Source of the DNA: Owenweeksia hongkongensis DSM 17368
GTDB lineage: Bacteria; Bacteroidota; Bacteroidia; Flavobacteriales; Schleiferiaceae
Assembly: GCA_945907425.1 (NCBI GenBank)
Contig: CAMDTE010000003.1
Coordinates: forward strand, 1-64,000
DNA: 64,000 nucleotides
Direction of reading: 5' to 3'
Numbering within the stretch: the stretch's first letter is position 1; every line of letters begins with the position of its first letter. Positions 45,571-55,413 of this stretch are shown piece by piece. The notes under the pieces were generated by a model. It worked only from the letters and a program-made list of their open reading frames with translations, ran no database searches and was not told the origin of the DNA. A program made the position numbers and the translations under genes.

Positions 45571-46577
45571 AAATCGTTGTTGACGCGTAATTCCTTTACC
45601 GCGTTCTTGACCAAAATAGCCAACATTGTGGCTACAAAAGAACCCATGGCAAAGACCACCACGATCAACCACCGCACGGGATAACTTTTCCTCTCTGCGG
45701 GAATCGCTTTGGTTACCCGGAAGGTAGCCGGCATGATTTGTTCCGCATCCACCCGTGCTTGATCTAATTTGGTGCGAATCTTTACCTCTTCTTGTTTGAG
45801 CAGGCTCAATTCATCCCGCAAACTGACGTAGCGACCGCCGTACTTCGCCAGCGTGTCCAGTGTGTTTTGCAGCGACCGAATACCCGACTTGCTGCCACCA
45901 GACACTTGCGCGATGGCCAATTGCTCTGAAATAACCGCACTTTGTTGTTCGTAATCGTGCACGCCCTTGGTACGCAAGATGCTCACCTCGTCCTCCATGG
46001 TCCTCAAATCCGCGCGAACCTTATTGTACTCCTTTTTAACAATAAGAAAGCCAAATTGTGCCCGATTGCGTTGGATTCTGCTTTTCGCACGGTCCAATAA
46101 GTCTGTTATTTCGTTGGCCATTTTGGCCGCTATTACAGGGTCTGTATCCAAAACCTCTATTTCCACGGACATAAACTGTGTGCGTTTGAAGGAAACCTTG
46201 TCTTTGAATTCTTCTCGCAGATAGGTCATTTTGTACGGTCCATTGGCATCCACACCGTAGTGTTTTAGTAATTCGAATTGAGAAGCAATGGTGTCAAAAA
46301 TTTGATCTGAATGAAGTATTTGCAACAATTGCTCAGCCTGCTCCTCGGCTCCAAACTCCAACATGTCTTCATCGCTGAAGGAGGTTTGCGGTAGCAGTGC
46401 TTTCGATACGGAGTTGGTGGTCGATGGAAAAACCACCACCGTGCTTTTGTACAAGGGCTGAATGAAAAGCGAACTGGATGCCAATGCGCCCAGTACGACG
46501 GAAATAAGAGGAATGACAAGGAGCGGTTTGCGCCATTGGTACAGAAAAAGTAGAAGATTGGTGGAGCTGTAATCCAT
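45567..46577 (-). CDS. Wzz/GumC-like polysaccharide chain-length or export protein
   Basis: Wzz-type proteins set polysaccharide chain length or couple to export. The 336-residue protein has two membrane helices, near residues 18-38 (LLVIPLISVVLGALASSSLF) and near the C-terminus (WLIVVVFAMGSFVATMLAI). A long periplasmic coiled-coil region lies between them. No tyrosine-kinase domain is attached, so a separate kinase would be needed if regulation follows the BY-kinase scheme. It lies between the sulfotransferase and the ligase genes and overlaps the ligase start by four bases. A TATCTTTA sequence lies 20 bases before the ATG. Confidence 0.85.
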   Translation of the reverse strand: MDYSSTNLLLFLYQWRKPLLVIPLISVVLGALASSSLFIQPLYKSTVVVFPSTTNSVSKALLPQTSFSDEDMLEFGAEEQAEQLLQILHSDQIFDTIASQFELLKHYGVDANGPYKMTYLREEFKDKVSFKRTQFMSVEIEVLDTDPVIAAKMANEITDLLDRAKSRIQRNRAQFGFLIVKKEYNKVRADLRTMEDEVSILRTKGVHDYEQQSAVISEQLAIAQVSGGSKSGIRSLQNTLDTLAKYGGRYVSLRDELSLLKQEEVKIRTKLDQARVDAEQIMPATFRVTKAIPAERKSYPVRWLIVVVFAMGSFVATMLAILVKNAVKELRVNNDL

Positions 46578-46585
46578 ACGATTGT

Positions 46586-47518
46586 TTATTTCTGCGGTAA
46601 AGATAGCAAGATGCGGTGGGTGCGGGCTTGATCATCGGCATATTCTCCACGAATCTTTTGAGCGATTTCCGTGGGCAAGTCCGGTTTTTTCACGGTTTGA
46701 AGGAGCAATTGTAACGCGTTTACTACGGCCGTAGGGATGAAGCGGCGCGCGGCCTGGGCCGCGCCGCTGGCGTGAAGCCAGCGGTTGAGCCGCGGGAACC
46801 GCGGCGGTCGCGCCGCAAATTGCGGAACATCGGGTAGGCTCGGAAGGGGGCTTACGCCCAGGTGGGAAAAAACCCGATGGGCTGTTTTTAAGGGCTGATG
46901 CATCAGATCATCCAAAGAAAGAACCAGTATGTTTTTTTTAGGGAAAACCGCTAAGAAACGCTCCAAAGCTTCTGCGTACAATCCCAATTCATAAAAATTT
47001 TCAGAGATTCCCCATCCTTTGGGCTGACGACGTCGATCCCTTTCCCATTCATCGGCAAAGGTACCCGAAACATATCCGTACCGAAGGGCCATCAAATAAT
47101 GCGAAAACGCCCGTTGCACCGGATCGCGTAAAACGATGATGATTTTTGCATCCGGAGAGAATGCAGCGATTTCATCGGGCGCTCTTTGACTGAAAAAATA
47201 CCCCGTACTGCACTCGCCCAGGACCTGATGCGGCAAAGCATCGGCAAACAATTGTAGGTATTTTTCCTGGTCTCGGACAAAAGCCAAATGCACTTTCTTC
47301 AACGGTCGTTTCTGAAAATACTCTTCCTGCAAAGGCGGCGTTTGGGCCAAATAGGCCGGGGAAAATAGGGCCGGGTCTATATCGGAACCGAAAAAATGAG
47401 GCTCTTTCACCGGGGAAAGAAATACGTCCGGATGAGCCTCCAGCCAACCGGCTAAGGTGGTAGTTCCACACTTGGCCGCTCCTACAAGAAAAAAAGACGG
47501 GCGATTCGTTGGCTCCAT
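46586..47518 (-). CDS. Sulfotransferase (PAPS-dependent)
   Basis: The enzyme should move a sulfate group from PAPS to a sugar or other hydroxyl acceptor. The 310-residue protein has the 5'-phosphosulfate-binding loop GAAKCGTTTLAGWL (from residue 13) and the 3'-phosphate-binding segment VLRDPVQRAFSHY near residue 137. The ATG at 47518 follows the flippase stop by eight bases. An open-frame extension uses a TTG inside the flippase end and is not supported. The neighbours (flippase, chain-length protein, ligase, glycosyltransferase) suggest that its acceptor is a surface polysaccharide. The C-terminal third contains the GC-rich hairpin cluster at 46741-46816. Confidence 0.9.
   Translation of the reverse strand: MEPTNRPSFFLVGAAKCGTTTLAGWLEAHPDVFLSPVKEPHFFGSDIDPALFSPAYLAQTPPLQEEYFQKRPLKKVHLAFVRDQEKYLQLFADALPHQVLGECSTGYFFSQRAPDEIAAFSPDAKIIIVLRDPVQRAFSHYLMALRYGYVSGTFADEWERDRRRQPKGWGISENFYELGLYAEALERFLAVFPKKNILVLSLDDLMHQPLKTAHRVFSHLGVSPLPSLPDVPQFAARPPRFPRLNRWLHASGAAQAARRFIPTAVVNALQLLLQTVKKPDLPTEIAQKIRGEYADDQARTHRILLSLPQK
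46741..46816. repeat. GC-rich cluster of overlapping inverted repeats inside the sulfotransferase gene
   Basis: Four perfect inverted repeats sit in 76 bases: 46741-46768 (AGCGGCGCG / CGCGCCGCT), 46764-46784 (CCGCTGGC / GCCAGCGG, loop GTGAA), 46789-46805 (GCCGCGG / CCGCGGC, loop GAA) and 46801-46816 (GCGGCG / CGCCGC). The first two share arms, as do the last two, so they form alternative pairs. The segment is about 80 percent G+C in a near-50-percent window. It codes for an Ala/Arg-rich stretch. Confidence 0.8.
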
Positions 47519-47526
47519 ATCTGCTG

Positions 47527-48798
47527 TTAACGCCAAAACAAAAAAGTTCTTATCCCTGTTTTTTTATACACCTCCCTTAACGCCCACACATTCCAAAGAA
47601 CAATGGTAAAAGAGGTGGCCATGGCTGATCCCAACAAGCCCAACCAAGGAATCAATAGGATGTTGCCCAGGATGTTGACAATAACGCCTAGAATTAAGGT
47701 GTTTCGGGCGGCTTTTTCATTTCCTGTCATGTTCAGTAGATAAAGAACGGGGCCGCACAAGGCGTTGGACAATTGTCCGATGGCTAACACCCGCAACAAA
47801 TCAGCGTACAATGCGAAATCAGAACCAAAGAAACCAAGAAAAAAGGGTGCCCCCGCAAACAAAACAACAAAAGCAGGGACGGAGATGACGGTATTAATCC
47901 AGGCAATTCTTTTCACGGCGTTTTGCAAGGAGTCCATTTTTCTTTTGGCCCAGTACCTAGAAATATCGGGCGCCAATTGGGCATTGACAGCAAACTGAGC
48001 AAAAATAATGAGCGTGGAAACTTTGTAGGCCACGCGGTATACACCCACGGAAGATTCATCTAAAAAATAACCAATCAAAAGGGTGTCTGACCACATCAAT
48101 ACGGTATACAATAAACTGCTGACAAAAAATACCGTCGCCGTAGGGAAATGCACCTTGGCATGAGACCACGCCTCTTTCCATGAAACACCGAACAATGGAA
48201 TCCACGATTTGATGATCCAAGGAATAAAAGGAAGAAGGGCGAGGAAGATATAAAGAATCGGGCTGTGCGCCTGAAAGAGCAACAAAAGAATGGATGCTAC
48301 GAAAGTCAAAGAACCATATTGCCAAAGGCCGTAGGCCAACATGTTGTTTTGCGCTCTCCATACATCGGATTGCAATTGAAACCAAGACCACGGCAACAAA
48401 AGAACGGCGACATACAACAGCGAATCTTCTAACGCGGGGGCGTGAAAGAGATTAGACAACAAACCGCGTGACAACACCAATAGGATGCTCAAGAGCAAGG
48501 CAAATCCTGTTACCAAAAGAAAGGAACCCGCAAGAATTCGTTTTTGCTCCTGCCACTGGCCTTTGTGCGCAGGGAGTTCCCGAACCACCAAACCATCGTA
48601 CCCCCAGCGAGCCACTACACCTGCCAGCGATAAAAAAGTAAAGACCAACTCAAAATGGCCATAGCCTTCTTTGCCCATGGTTTTAACCATGAGGTAGACA
48701 AAAGCATAACCAGAAAGCGCCCCCAGGACTTTGAGCGTTAAAACCATTCCGCTTCCCCTAAGTAATCGCTGCCAATACGGATTGAGTGGTGTGGCCAT
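47527..48798 (-). CDS. Polysaccharide flippase (Wzx/oligosaccharide flippase family)
   Basis: Wzx-type flippases turn lipid-linked oligosaccharide units over the inner membrane. The 423-residue protein has about 12 membrane helices, with the N-terminal GSGMVLTLKVLGALSGYAFVYLMVK typical of this family (shown in parts; residues 10-35). The ATG at 48798 is chosen because it starts the first helix region, and a GACCTTTG box ends five bases before it. It is divergent from the glycosyltransferase gene, with only 26 bases between the two start codons. Its stop is eight bases before the sulfotransferase start. Confidence 0.88.
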   Translation of the reverse strand: MATPLNPYWQRLLRGSGMVLTLKVLGALSGYAFVYLMVKTMGKEGYGHFELVFTFLSLAGVVARWGYDGLVVRELPAHKGQWQEQKRILAGSFLLVTGFALLLSILLVLSRGLLSNLFHAPALEDSLLYVAVLLLPWSWFQLQSDVWRAQNNMLAYGLWQYGSLTFVASILLLLFQAHSPILYIFLALLPFIPWIIKSWIPLFGVSWKEAWSHAKVHFPTATVFFVSSLLYTVLMWSDTLLIGYFLDESSVGVYRVAYKVSTLIIFAQFAVNAQLAPDISRYWAKRKMDSLQNAVKRIAWINTVISVPAFVVLFAGAPFFLGFFGSDFALYADLLRVLAIGQLSNALCGPVLYLLNMTGNEKAARNTLILGVIVNILGNILLIPWLGLLGSAMATSFTIVLWNVWALREVYKKTGIRTFLFWR

Positions 48799-48803
48799 GG
48801 CCG

Positions 48804-48811
48804 CAAAGGTC
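48804..48811 (-). promoter_or_regulatory. Near-consensus -7 box (GACCTTTG), 5 bases before the flippase ATG
   Basis: This has one mismatch to TAnnTTTG on the minus strand, followed by CGGCC and the ATG at 48798. It lies one base from the plus-strand box at 48813-48820. Confidence 0.45.
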
Positions 48812-48812
48812 T

Positions 48813-48820
48813 TACTTTTG
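48813..48820 (+). promoter_or_regulatory. TAnnTTTG -7 box (TACTTTTG), 4 bases before the glycosyltransferase ATG
   Basis: This is an exact consensus match followed by ATCC and the ATG at 48825. Any -33 contact for this promoter must lie in the coding sequence of the divergent flippase. Confidence 0.6.
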
Positions 48821-48824
48821 ATCC

Positions 48825-49970
48825 ATGCAGCGATCACTTTCTATTGCCGTCAATACGCGTTGGGTTTTGTCCCAAGGATTGGATGGCACCGGGTGGTACA
48901 CAAAGTCTTTGCTGGATCGATTGATTGTAGCCCATCCCGAGGTGACATGGCATTTATTGTTTGACCGCACACCCCCTACAGATTGGCAAGATGCTCCCAA
49001 CGTGAAAAGACATGTACTTTCTCCTCCGGCCCGGCATTGGAGTTTGTGGTGGATTTGGAACGAATGGAGTGTGCCCAAACTATTGGAAAGGGAAAAGGTG
49101 GACTTGTATTGGTCTCCCGACGGCATGTTGCCCAACGCACTTCCCTGCGTAGGGGTGGCTTCCATACACGATTTGAATTTTATTCACCACCCCGAATGGT
49201 TGCCTTGGACAGTAGCTCGATACTACCGTTGGACGTATAGAAAAAGTGCTCGTTTGGCTAATCATATTTTAACCGTTTCGGAAGCGTCTAAAAATGATCT
49301 TTTGGCTACGTATGGCCTATCGGCTGATCGAGTGACTTTTGCGTATAATGCGCCCCAAACTCACTTTACCCCATTGTCCGCCGAGGCACAGCGAGATGCG
49401 CGCGTCCGATGGACGGGTGGAAAACCCTATTTTTTGTTTGTCGGTGCCTTTACCGCCAGAAAAAATGTTTCGACTTTGGTCAGTGGTTTTGATGCGTTCA
49501 AAAAACGCACCCAATTGCCCCATCAATTGATTTTGGTGGGAGATTTTTTACATGCAGAGCCGGCATTGGACAAAGCATTGAAGGCTATGCAACACCGATC
49601 GTCGGTTGTTTTCCCCGGAAGGGCAAAATCAGCGGACTTGAACGAACTCTACGGAGCTGCGACCGCGTTTTGTTACCCCAGTTTGTTTGAAGGCTTTGGC
49701 ATTCCCCTAGTGGAAGCGATGGCTGCTGGATGTCCTGTCGTTTCTAGCCATGCCTCTTGTTTGCCGGAAATTGCCAGCGACGCCGCTTTGTTTTGTGATC
49801 CATTGGATGTCAATGCCTGGGACCAAAGCCTGTCCTTGTTGGCGCAGGAATCAACGGCGGCGAGGAATGAGCGCATTCAAGCGGGGATAGATCGGGCTTC
49901 CTCTTTTTCTTGGGAATCAACGGCGGAAACCGTTTGGTCTGTCATGCACACCCTTCTCCATCCATGGTAG
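48825..49970 (+). CDS. Family 4-like (GT-B) glycosyltransferase
   Basis: The enzyme should add a sugar from a nucleotide-sugar to a surface glycan. The 381-residue GT-B protein has an N-terminal AVNTRWVLSQGLDGTGWYTKSLLD, followed by FLFVGAFTARKN at the domain junction. The C-terminal E-x7-E donor motif appears in SLFEGFGIPLVEAMAAGCPVV. The donor and acceptor are unknown. It is divergent from the flippase and overlaps rnhB downstream by seven bases, so it also drives rnhB expression. Confidence 0.92.
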   Translation: MQRSLSIAVNTRWVLSQGLDGTGWYTKSLLDRLIVAHPEVTWHLLFDRTPPTDWQDAPNVKRHVLSPPARHWSLWWIWNEWSVPKLLEREKVDLYWSPDGMLPNALPCVGVASIHDLNFIHHPEWLPWTVARYYRWTYRKSARLANHILTVSEASKNDLLATYGLSADRVTFAYNAPQTHFTPLSAEAQRDARVRWTGGKPYFLFVGAFTARKNVSTLVSGFDAFKKRTQLPHQLILVGDFLHAEPALDKALKAMQHRSSVVFPGRAKSADLNELYGAATAFCYPSLFEGFGIPLVEAMAAGCPVVSSHASCLPEIASDAALFCDPLDVNAWDQSLSLLAQESTAARNERIQAGIDRASSFSWESTAETVWSVMHTLLHPW

Positions 49971-50542
49971 CGGGAGTAGACGAAGCGGGTCGCGGTTGTT
50001 TGGCTGGCCCTGTTGTCGCCGCAGCTGTCATCCTTCCCGAGGGCTATCGTTTATCGGGATTGACGGACTCTAAAGCAGTTTCTGAAAAAAATAGGACACT
50101 TTTACGGCAGCAATTGGAACGAGATATTCCAAAAAAACACTGGTCCATAGGAATGGCCACCGCCGCTGAAGTGGATCAATTCAATGTTTTACGGGCGACC
50201 TATATGGCCATGCACCGGGCTATTGCCGGCCTGCCGAAGGAGGACATTCATCTCTTACTGATCGATGGGAATCGGTTCGCCCCCGTGGAGGGATTGACCC
50301 ACCGCTGCGAAGTAAAAGGCGATGCCCGATTTGCTGCTATTTCAGCGGCCAGTATTTTTGCGAAGACAGAACGAGATACCCTTATGTTGTCTGCACACTG
50401 GGACCATCCGGATTATGGCTGGGCGCAAAACAAGGGGTATCCCACTGAACTACACCGGGATGCTTTGGAGCGTTTGGGCTTCAGTCCCCTGCATCGTCGT
50501 ACCTTTCAATGGAAATCGGTTCAATGGAAACTGCCCTTATGA
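49964..50542 (+). CDS. rnhB: Ribonuclease HII
   Basis: RNase HII removes RNA from RNA-DNA hybrids and excises single ribonucleotides from DNA. The 192-residue protein starts with the metal-binding VAGVDEAGRGCLAGPVVAAAV (shown in parts: Asp6, Glu7). A later Asp is in LLIDGNRF, and AAISAASIFAKTERD contains the conserved Ser/Lys region. The ATG at 49964 overlaps the glycosyltransferase stop by seven bases, and its own stop overlaps the lipoprotein start. The upstream open-frame extension adds residues unlike the family. Confidence 0.96.
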   Translation: MVAGVDEAGRGCLAGPVVAAAVILPEGYRLSGLTDSKAVSEKNRTLLRQQLERDIPKKHWSIGMATAAEVDQFNVLRATYMAMHRAIAGLPKEDIHLLLIDGNRFAPVEGLTHRCEVKGDARFAAISAASIFAKTERDTLMLSAHWDHPDYGWAQNKGYPTELHRDALERLGFSPLHRRTFQWKSVQWKLPL

Positions 50543-51745
50543 AGTTTTGGAAAAATAGGGTTCTACTGCTTGTAGGCGTACTCGGTTTGGTTGCTTGCCG
50601 TAGTCGGGAGTGGACCGATGATGCTTTGCATGCAGTGCCCGCGAGGAGTGGGGCCGTGATTCGTTTGGAGTGGCCCTCTGTAGAGGAACGGGCTGCAAAT
50701 AAAACATGGACAGCGCTCTTAGCCAGCGATAGTATTTTGCGTGCCATGTCCTACACGCTCGATAGTCACTGCTTGCCAGGCGCCTCGGGTTGGTTAGCCT
50801 ATCATGCCAGCGGCGCAAAAAAACACGATTGGGTAGTGGTATGGAATCAAGACCAGGTGCCTACCTGGACTGCTGATCGTATGCAAACTCAGCATAGTAT
50901 GGAAGGTCGTCCGTACAACCGCGGAATGGTTTGGTCCGTGACGAGCCCCGGCGGAGGATTGTTTTATTGGGGACAAAAAGAAGGCATTGTGACCTTGAGT
51001 GCTGCCGAAACATTGGTAGAAGAGGTGCTCCGGCGCGTCGACGAAACGGATCCAGGTTTTGCTTGCGATTCCGATGACCCTTTTGAAGGAAACATTGTAG
51101 GAGATGGCTTGCCCGAGGAATTTCCTTGGCGCATTTTGCATTCTCAATCGGCTGACGCGCGTATACAGTCCATTGTACACGATAGTATTTTTGGTTGGAC
51201 TGCTTCTGGGGAAGGATTGTGGGAAGAGGATCCTTTGATTTCCGCTGTAGGGGAAGCCGAGGCGGCCCCGTTGAAAATATCGGACTGGATTTTTCCCGGT
51301 CTGCAAAAATTGCGAGGACAAATAGCAGATTCTATGGACGTGGGTGTAGAATGGTACGGGCAGGGTACTTTTCGACGGCCACAAGCCAGAAAATATGAGC
51401 GCGCACAGGACTTTTGGATTGTTGCCACAGAAGATTCTGCATCGGCCCTAAAGGCAAAAGAAAAAGGTGTTTTTTGGAAAGAAATTCCAGAAACGGCCCT
51501 GAGTCAAACAACGCGGTGGGGAGTTTTGTGGTCAGAAGACGAGGCCACTTTGCGGAACGTCAGTCAATCGATTGGCCAATGGGCGTCATCCGATGGTTTG
51601 TTTTTAGCTGAACAATGGCCGGCTCGGTACCATGCTTTTGCCGTGGTCGCTCTACCTCAAGAACGCGCACCCCTTCGGTGGTTTGGAGTTGTCGTTCAAA
51701 AAGAAGGACGTCGGATGAAGTGGAACGCCGCTTTGGTTGGGAAAC

Positions 51746-51762
<17 letters not shown>
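50539..51762 (+). CDS. Lipoprotein of unknown function
   Basis: The 407-residue product has a lipoprotein signal peptide (MKFWKNRVLLLVGVLGLVAC, Cys20). The mature part begins near AVPARSGAVIRLEW, a pattern I have seen in large uncharacterised envelope proteins. No enzyme motif is visible. The ATG at 50539 overlaps the rnhB stop by four bases and gives the best signal peptide. Upstream in-frame starts at 50509-50524 would push it into rnhB. Its 3' end overlaps the convergent glucosaminidase gene by 17 bases. Confidence 0.75.
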
Positions 51763-52843
<1,081 letters not shown>

Positions 52844-52847
52844 GACC

Positions 52848-54851
52848 ATGCCATTCAAAGACGATATACTCCAAGGAATCCCCTCCTTTTTGCCTGCCTA
52901 TCCCGCTTGGGACGACACGGTTTCTCATGCGCCCAAGCGCAAAGATATTTTAACGGGCGAAGAGAAAATACTAGCCGTGAAAAATGCATTACGCTACATT
53001 CCGGCTGAGCACCATGCTGTGATGGCCGAAGAGTGTGCAGAGGAATTGCAACGCTTTGGTCGAATTTATTTGTACCGTTACCGCCCAACCTATGCCATGT
53101 TTGCGCGGCCCTTGAATCAATACCCTCACAAATCAAAACACGCCGCGGCCATCATGCTCATGATTCAAAACAACTTGAATCCGGAAGTGGCGCAACATCC
53201 GCACGAATTGATTACCTACGGAGGCAACGGGGCCGTTTTTCAAAATTGGGCCCAATACCTCCTCACGCTTCACTATTTGGCAACGATGACGGACAAACAG
53301 ACGTTGCATATGCATTCCGGGCATCCGCAGGGATTATTTCCCTCCTCATCGCAAGCGCCAAGAGTTGTCGTTACGAACGGGATGGTCATTCCCAATTATT
53401 CAAAGCCCGATGATTTGGAGCGCTTCAATGCATTGGGGGTGAGTCAGTACGGACAAATGACCGCGGGTAGTTTTATGTACATCGGCCCGCAAGGAATAGT
53501 CCACGGAACAACCATCACGGTAATGAATGCCGCACGAAAGTTCACCAAAGGTCCCTTGGAAGGAAAACTTTTTGTGACTTCAGGCATGGGCGGTATGAGC
53601 GGCGCCCAACCCAAGGCAGCCAAAATTGCCGGTCTGGTCAGTATCACCGCCGAGATCAATCCCGATGCGGCAGAGAAAAGACACGGGCAAGGATGGGTAG
53701 ATCGCTTAGCGTATACAACCGATCAGGCCATCGATTGGGCCTTGGAAGCACAATCCCAGCAAGCCAACACATCCATTGCGTTCGTCGGAAACACAGTAGA
53801 TCTTTGGGAACGCATCGTGGAGCGCGGTGTATCCGTCGATTTGGGATCGGACCAAACCTCTCTTCACAATCCGTGGGCCGGCGGCTATTATCCACAAGGG
53901 TACAGTTATGCAGAGGCCAATGTTTTAATGACACAAGACCCTGAAAAATTTGCATCGGAAGTGCAAGCCACTTTGCGTAAACAAGTAAAAGCTATCAACA
54001 TTCTTCATCAAAAAGGAATGTACTTTTTTGATTATGGAAATGCTTTCTTGTTGGAAGCCGGTCGCGCAGGTGCCGACGTGATGAAGAGCGACGGAGGTAA
54101 CTTTATCTATCCCAGCTACGTGCAAGATATTTTAGGGCCTTTGTGTTTTGATTATGGATTTGGCCCCTTCCGCTGGGTGTGCACATCGGGAAGACAAAAA
54201 GATCTTCGTGCAACGGATCAAATAGCCGCTCGTGTACTGCGAGAATTGGCCGTTCATGCGCCCGATGACATTCGGCTGCAAATGGAGGACAATCTGCGGT
54301 GGATTGAGCAAGCCGAAGAAAACCAGCTCGTGGTAGGTTCTCAGGCGCGCATTTTATACGCGGATTGCGTAGGGAGAATTGCTCTTGCCAAAGCCTTCAA
54401 TGAGGCCATTGCGAACGGAGAAATAGGTCCTATCGTCTTAGGACGTGATCATCACGATGTCTCTGGAACCGACTCCCCGTACCGTGAAACATCCAATATT
54501 TATGACGGATCGCGGTTCACCGCAGATATGGCAGTACACAATGCAATAGGTGACTCCTTCCGAGGAGCTACGTGGGTTTCCTTGCACAACGGCGGTGGCG
54601 TCGGCTGGGGAGAGGTGATCAATGGCGGATTCGGAATGCTGTTGGATGGCACTAAATTGGCTGACACGCGCCTAGAAAGCATGCTGTTCTTTGATGTAAA
54701 CAACGGCATCGCCCGTCGGGCTTGGGCCAGAAATCCAGAAGCGCTCACGGCCATCGGTCGAGAATTAAAGCGTACCCCCCAGCTTCGTGTGACTATCCCT
54801 CAATTGGCGAACGACGCCCTTGTGAGAGAAGCGGTAAACCTCCTATCTTAG
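52848..54851 (+). CDS. hutU: Urocanate hydratase
   Basis: HutU hydrates urocanate to imidazolonepropionate in histidine breakdown, with tightly bound NAD. The 667-residue protein is the longer Bacteroidota-type form. Conserved segments include ELITYGGNGAVFQNW, MHSGHPQGLFPS, TSGMGGMSGAQPKAA (NAD-binding) and VSLHNGGGVGWGEVINGGFG near the C-terminus. Other hut genes (hutH, hutI, hutG) are not adjacent. It follows DUF5522 by four bases and precedes the OmpH-like gene by four bases. Confidence 0.95.
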   Translation: MPFKDDILQGIPSFLPAYPAWDDTVSHAPKRKDILTGEEKILAVKNALRYIPAEHHAVMAEECAEELQRFGRIYLYRYRPTYAMFARPLNQYPHKSKHAAAIMLMIQNNLNPEVAQHPHELITYGGNGAVFQNWAQYLLTLHYLATMTDKQTLHMHSGHPQGLFPSSSQAPRVVVTNGMVIPNYSKPDDLERFNALGVSQYGQMTAGSFMYIGPQGIVHGTTITVMNAARKFTKGPLEGKLFVTSGMGGMSGAQPKAAKIAGLVSITAEINPDAAEKRHGQGWVDRLAYTTDQAIDWALEAQSQQANTSIAFVGNTVDLWERIVERGVSVDLGSDQTSLHNPWAGGYYPQGYSYAEANVLMTQDPEKFASEVQATLRKQVKAINILHQKGMYFFDYGNAFLLEAGRAGADVMKSDGGNFIYPSYVQDILGPLCFDYGFGPFRWVCTSGRQKDLRATDQIAARVLRELAVHAPDDIRLQMEDNLRWIEQAEENQLVVGSQARILYADCVGRIALAKAFNEAIANGEIGPIVLGRDHHDVSGTDSPYRETSNIYDGSRFTADMAVHNAIGDSFRGATWVSLHNGGGVGWGEVINGGFGMLLDGTKLADTRLESMLFFDVNNGIARRAWARNPEALTAIGRELKRTPQLRVTIPQLANDALVREAVNLLS

Positions 54852-54855
54852 GACC

Positions 54856-55413
54856 ATGAGAAACAGTCTATTCCTCCTAGTTATGGTAGCCGTCGCTGCT
54901 GTGGCTTGTTCCCCATCGGAACCGGTAAATACAAACACCGGCGGTCTGAAAATCGGATATGTCAAAGCAGATAGTCTAACCCAATTGTACGATTACCACA
55001 AAGAGCTCGAAAAACAGTTTGAACAAGAAACCAAGAAAATAGAAGCAGAATTGGTACGTGGGCAACAAAATCTGCAAACGGAATACCAGGTTCTAGAACA
55101 AGCGGCCCCTTCTTTGTCTAAAATAGAATTGCAACGAGCCCAACGAGACTTCCAGCGCATTCAGCAAAATTATAGCACGCTGGAACAACAACGTTCTGGT
55201 GAGCTAGCCGAGCAACAGGCCCGTATGAACAAGCAGATCAAGGAGCAAATGGACGAGGCTATGGCTCAATTGGCCAAGGAAGAAAACTACGATTTGATTT
55301 TGATTTACGAAGAGAATGTGCTGTACGGTAACGAGTCTTTGGACGTGACTCAAAAAGTAGCCACTATCCTCAATACCTTGAAAAAACCCACCGAGGAGTC
55401 AGGTAAAAAATGA
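54856..55413 (+). CDS. OmpH/Skp-family lipoprotein
   Basis: Skp-like proteins are trimeric periplasmic chaperones that hold unfolded outer-membrane proteins. The 185-residue product has a lipobox signal (MRNSLFLLVMVAVAAVAC, Cys18), the OmpH-type start LKIGYVKADSLTQLYDYHKELE, and long charged coiled coils. The C-terminal EENYDLILIYEENVLYGNESLDVTQKV matches the family's conserved end. Lipid anchoring differs from the soluble Skp of proteobacteria. It starts four bases after hutU. A TATCTTAG sequence overlapping the hutU stop ends four bases before its ATG, which may be a weak promoter. Confidence 0.88.
   Translation: MRNSLFLLVMVAVAAVACSPSEPVNTNTGGLKIGYVKADSLTQLYDYHKELEKQFEQETKKIEAELVRGQQNLQTEYQVLEQAAPSLSKIELQRAQRDFQRIQQNYSTLEQQRSGELAEQQARMNKQIKEQMDEAMAQLAKEENYDLILIYEENVLYGNESLDVTQKVATILNTLKKPTEESGKK

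Noticed and set aside
46741-46816. Reading the GC-rich hairpin cluster as a terminator or an attC site
   Set aside because: It lies well inside the sulfotransferase coding frame, has no T-run, and there is no integrase nearby.
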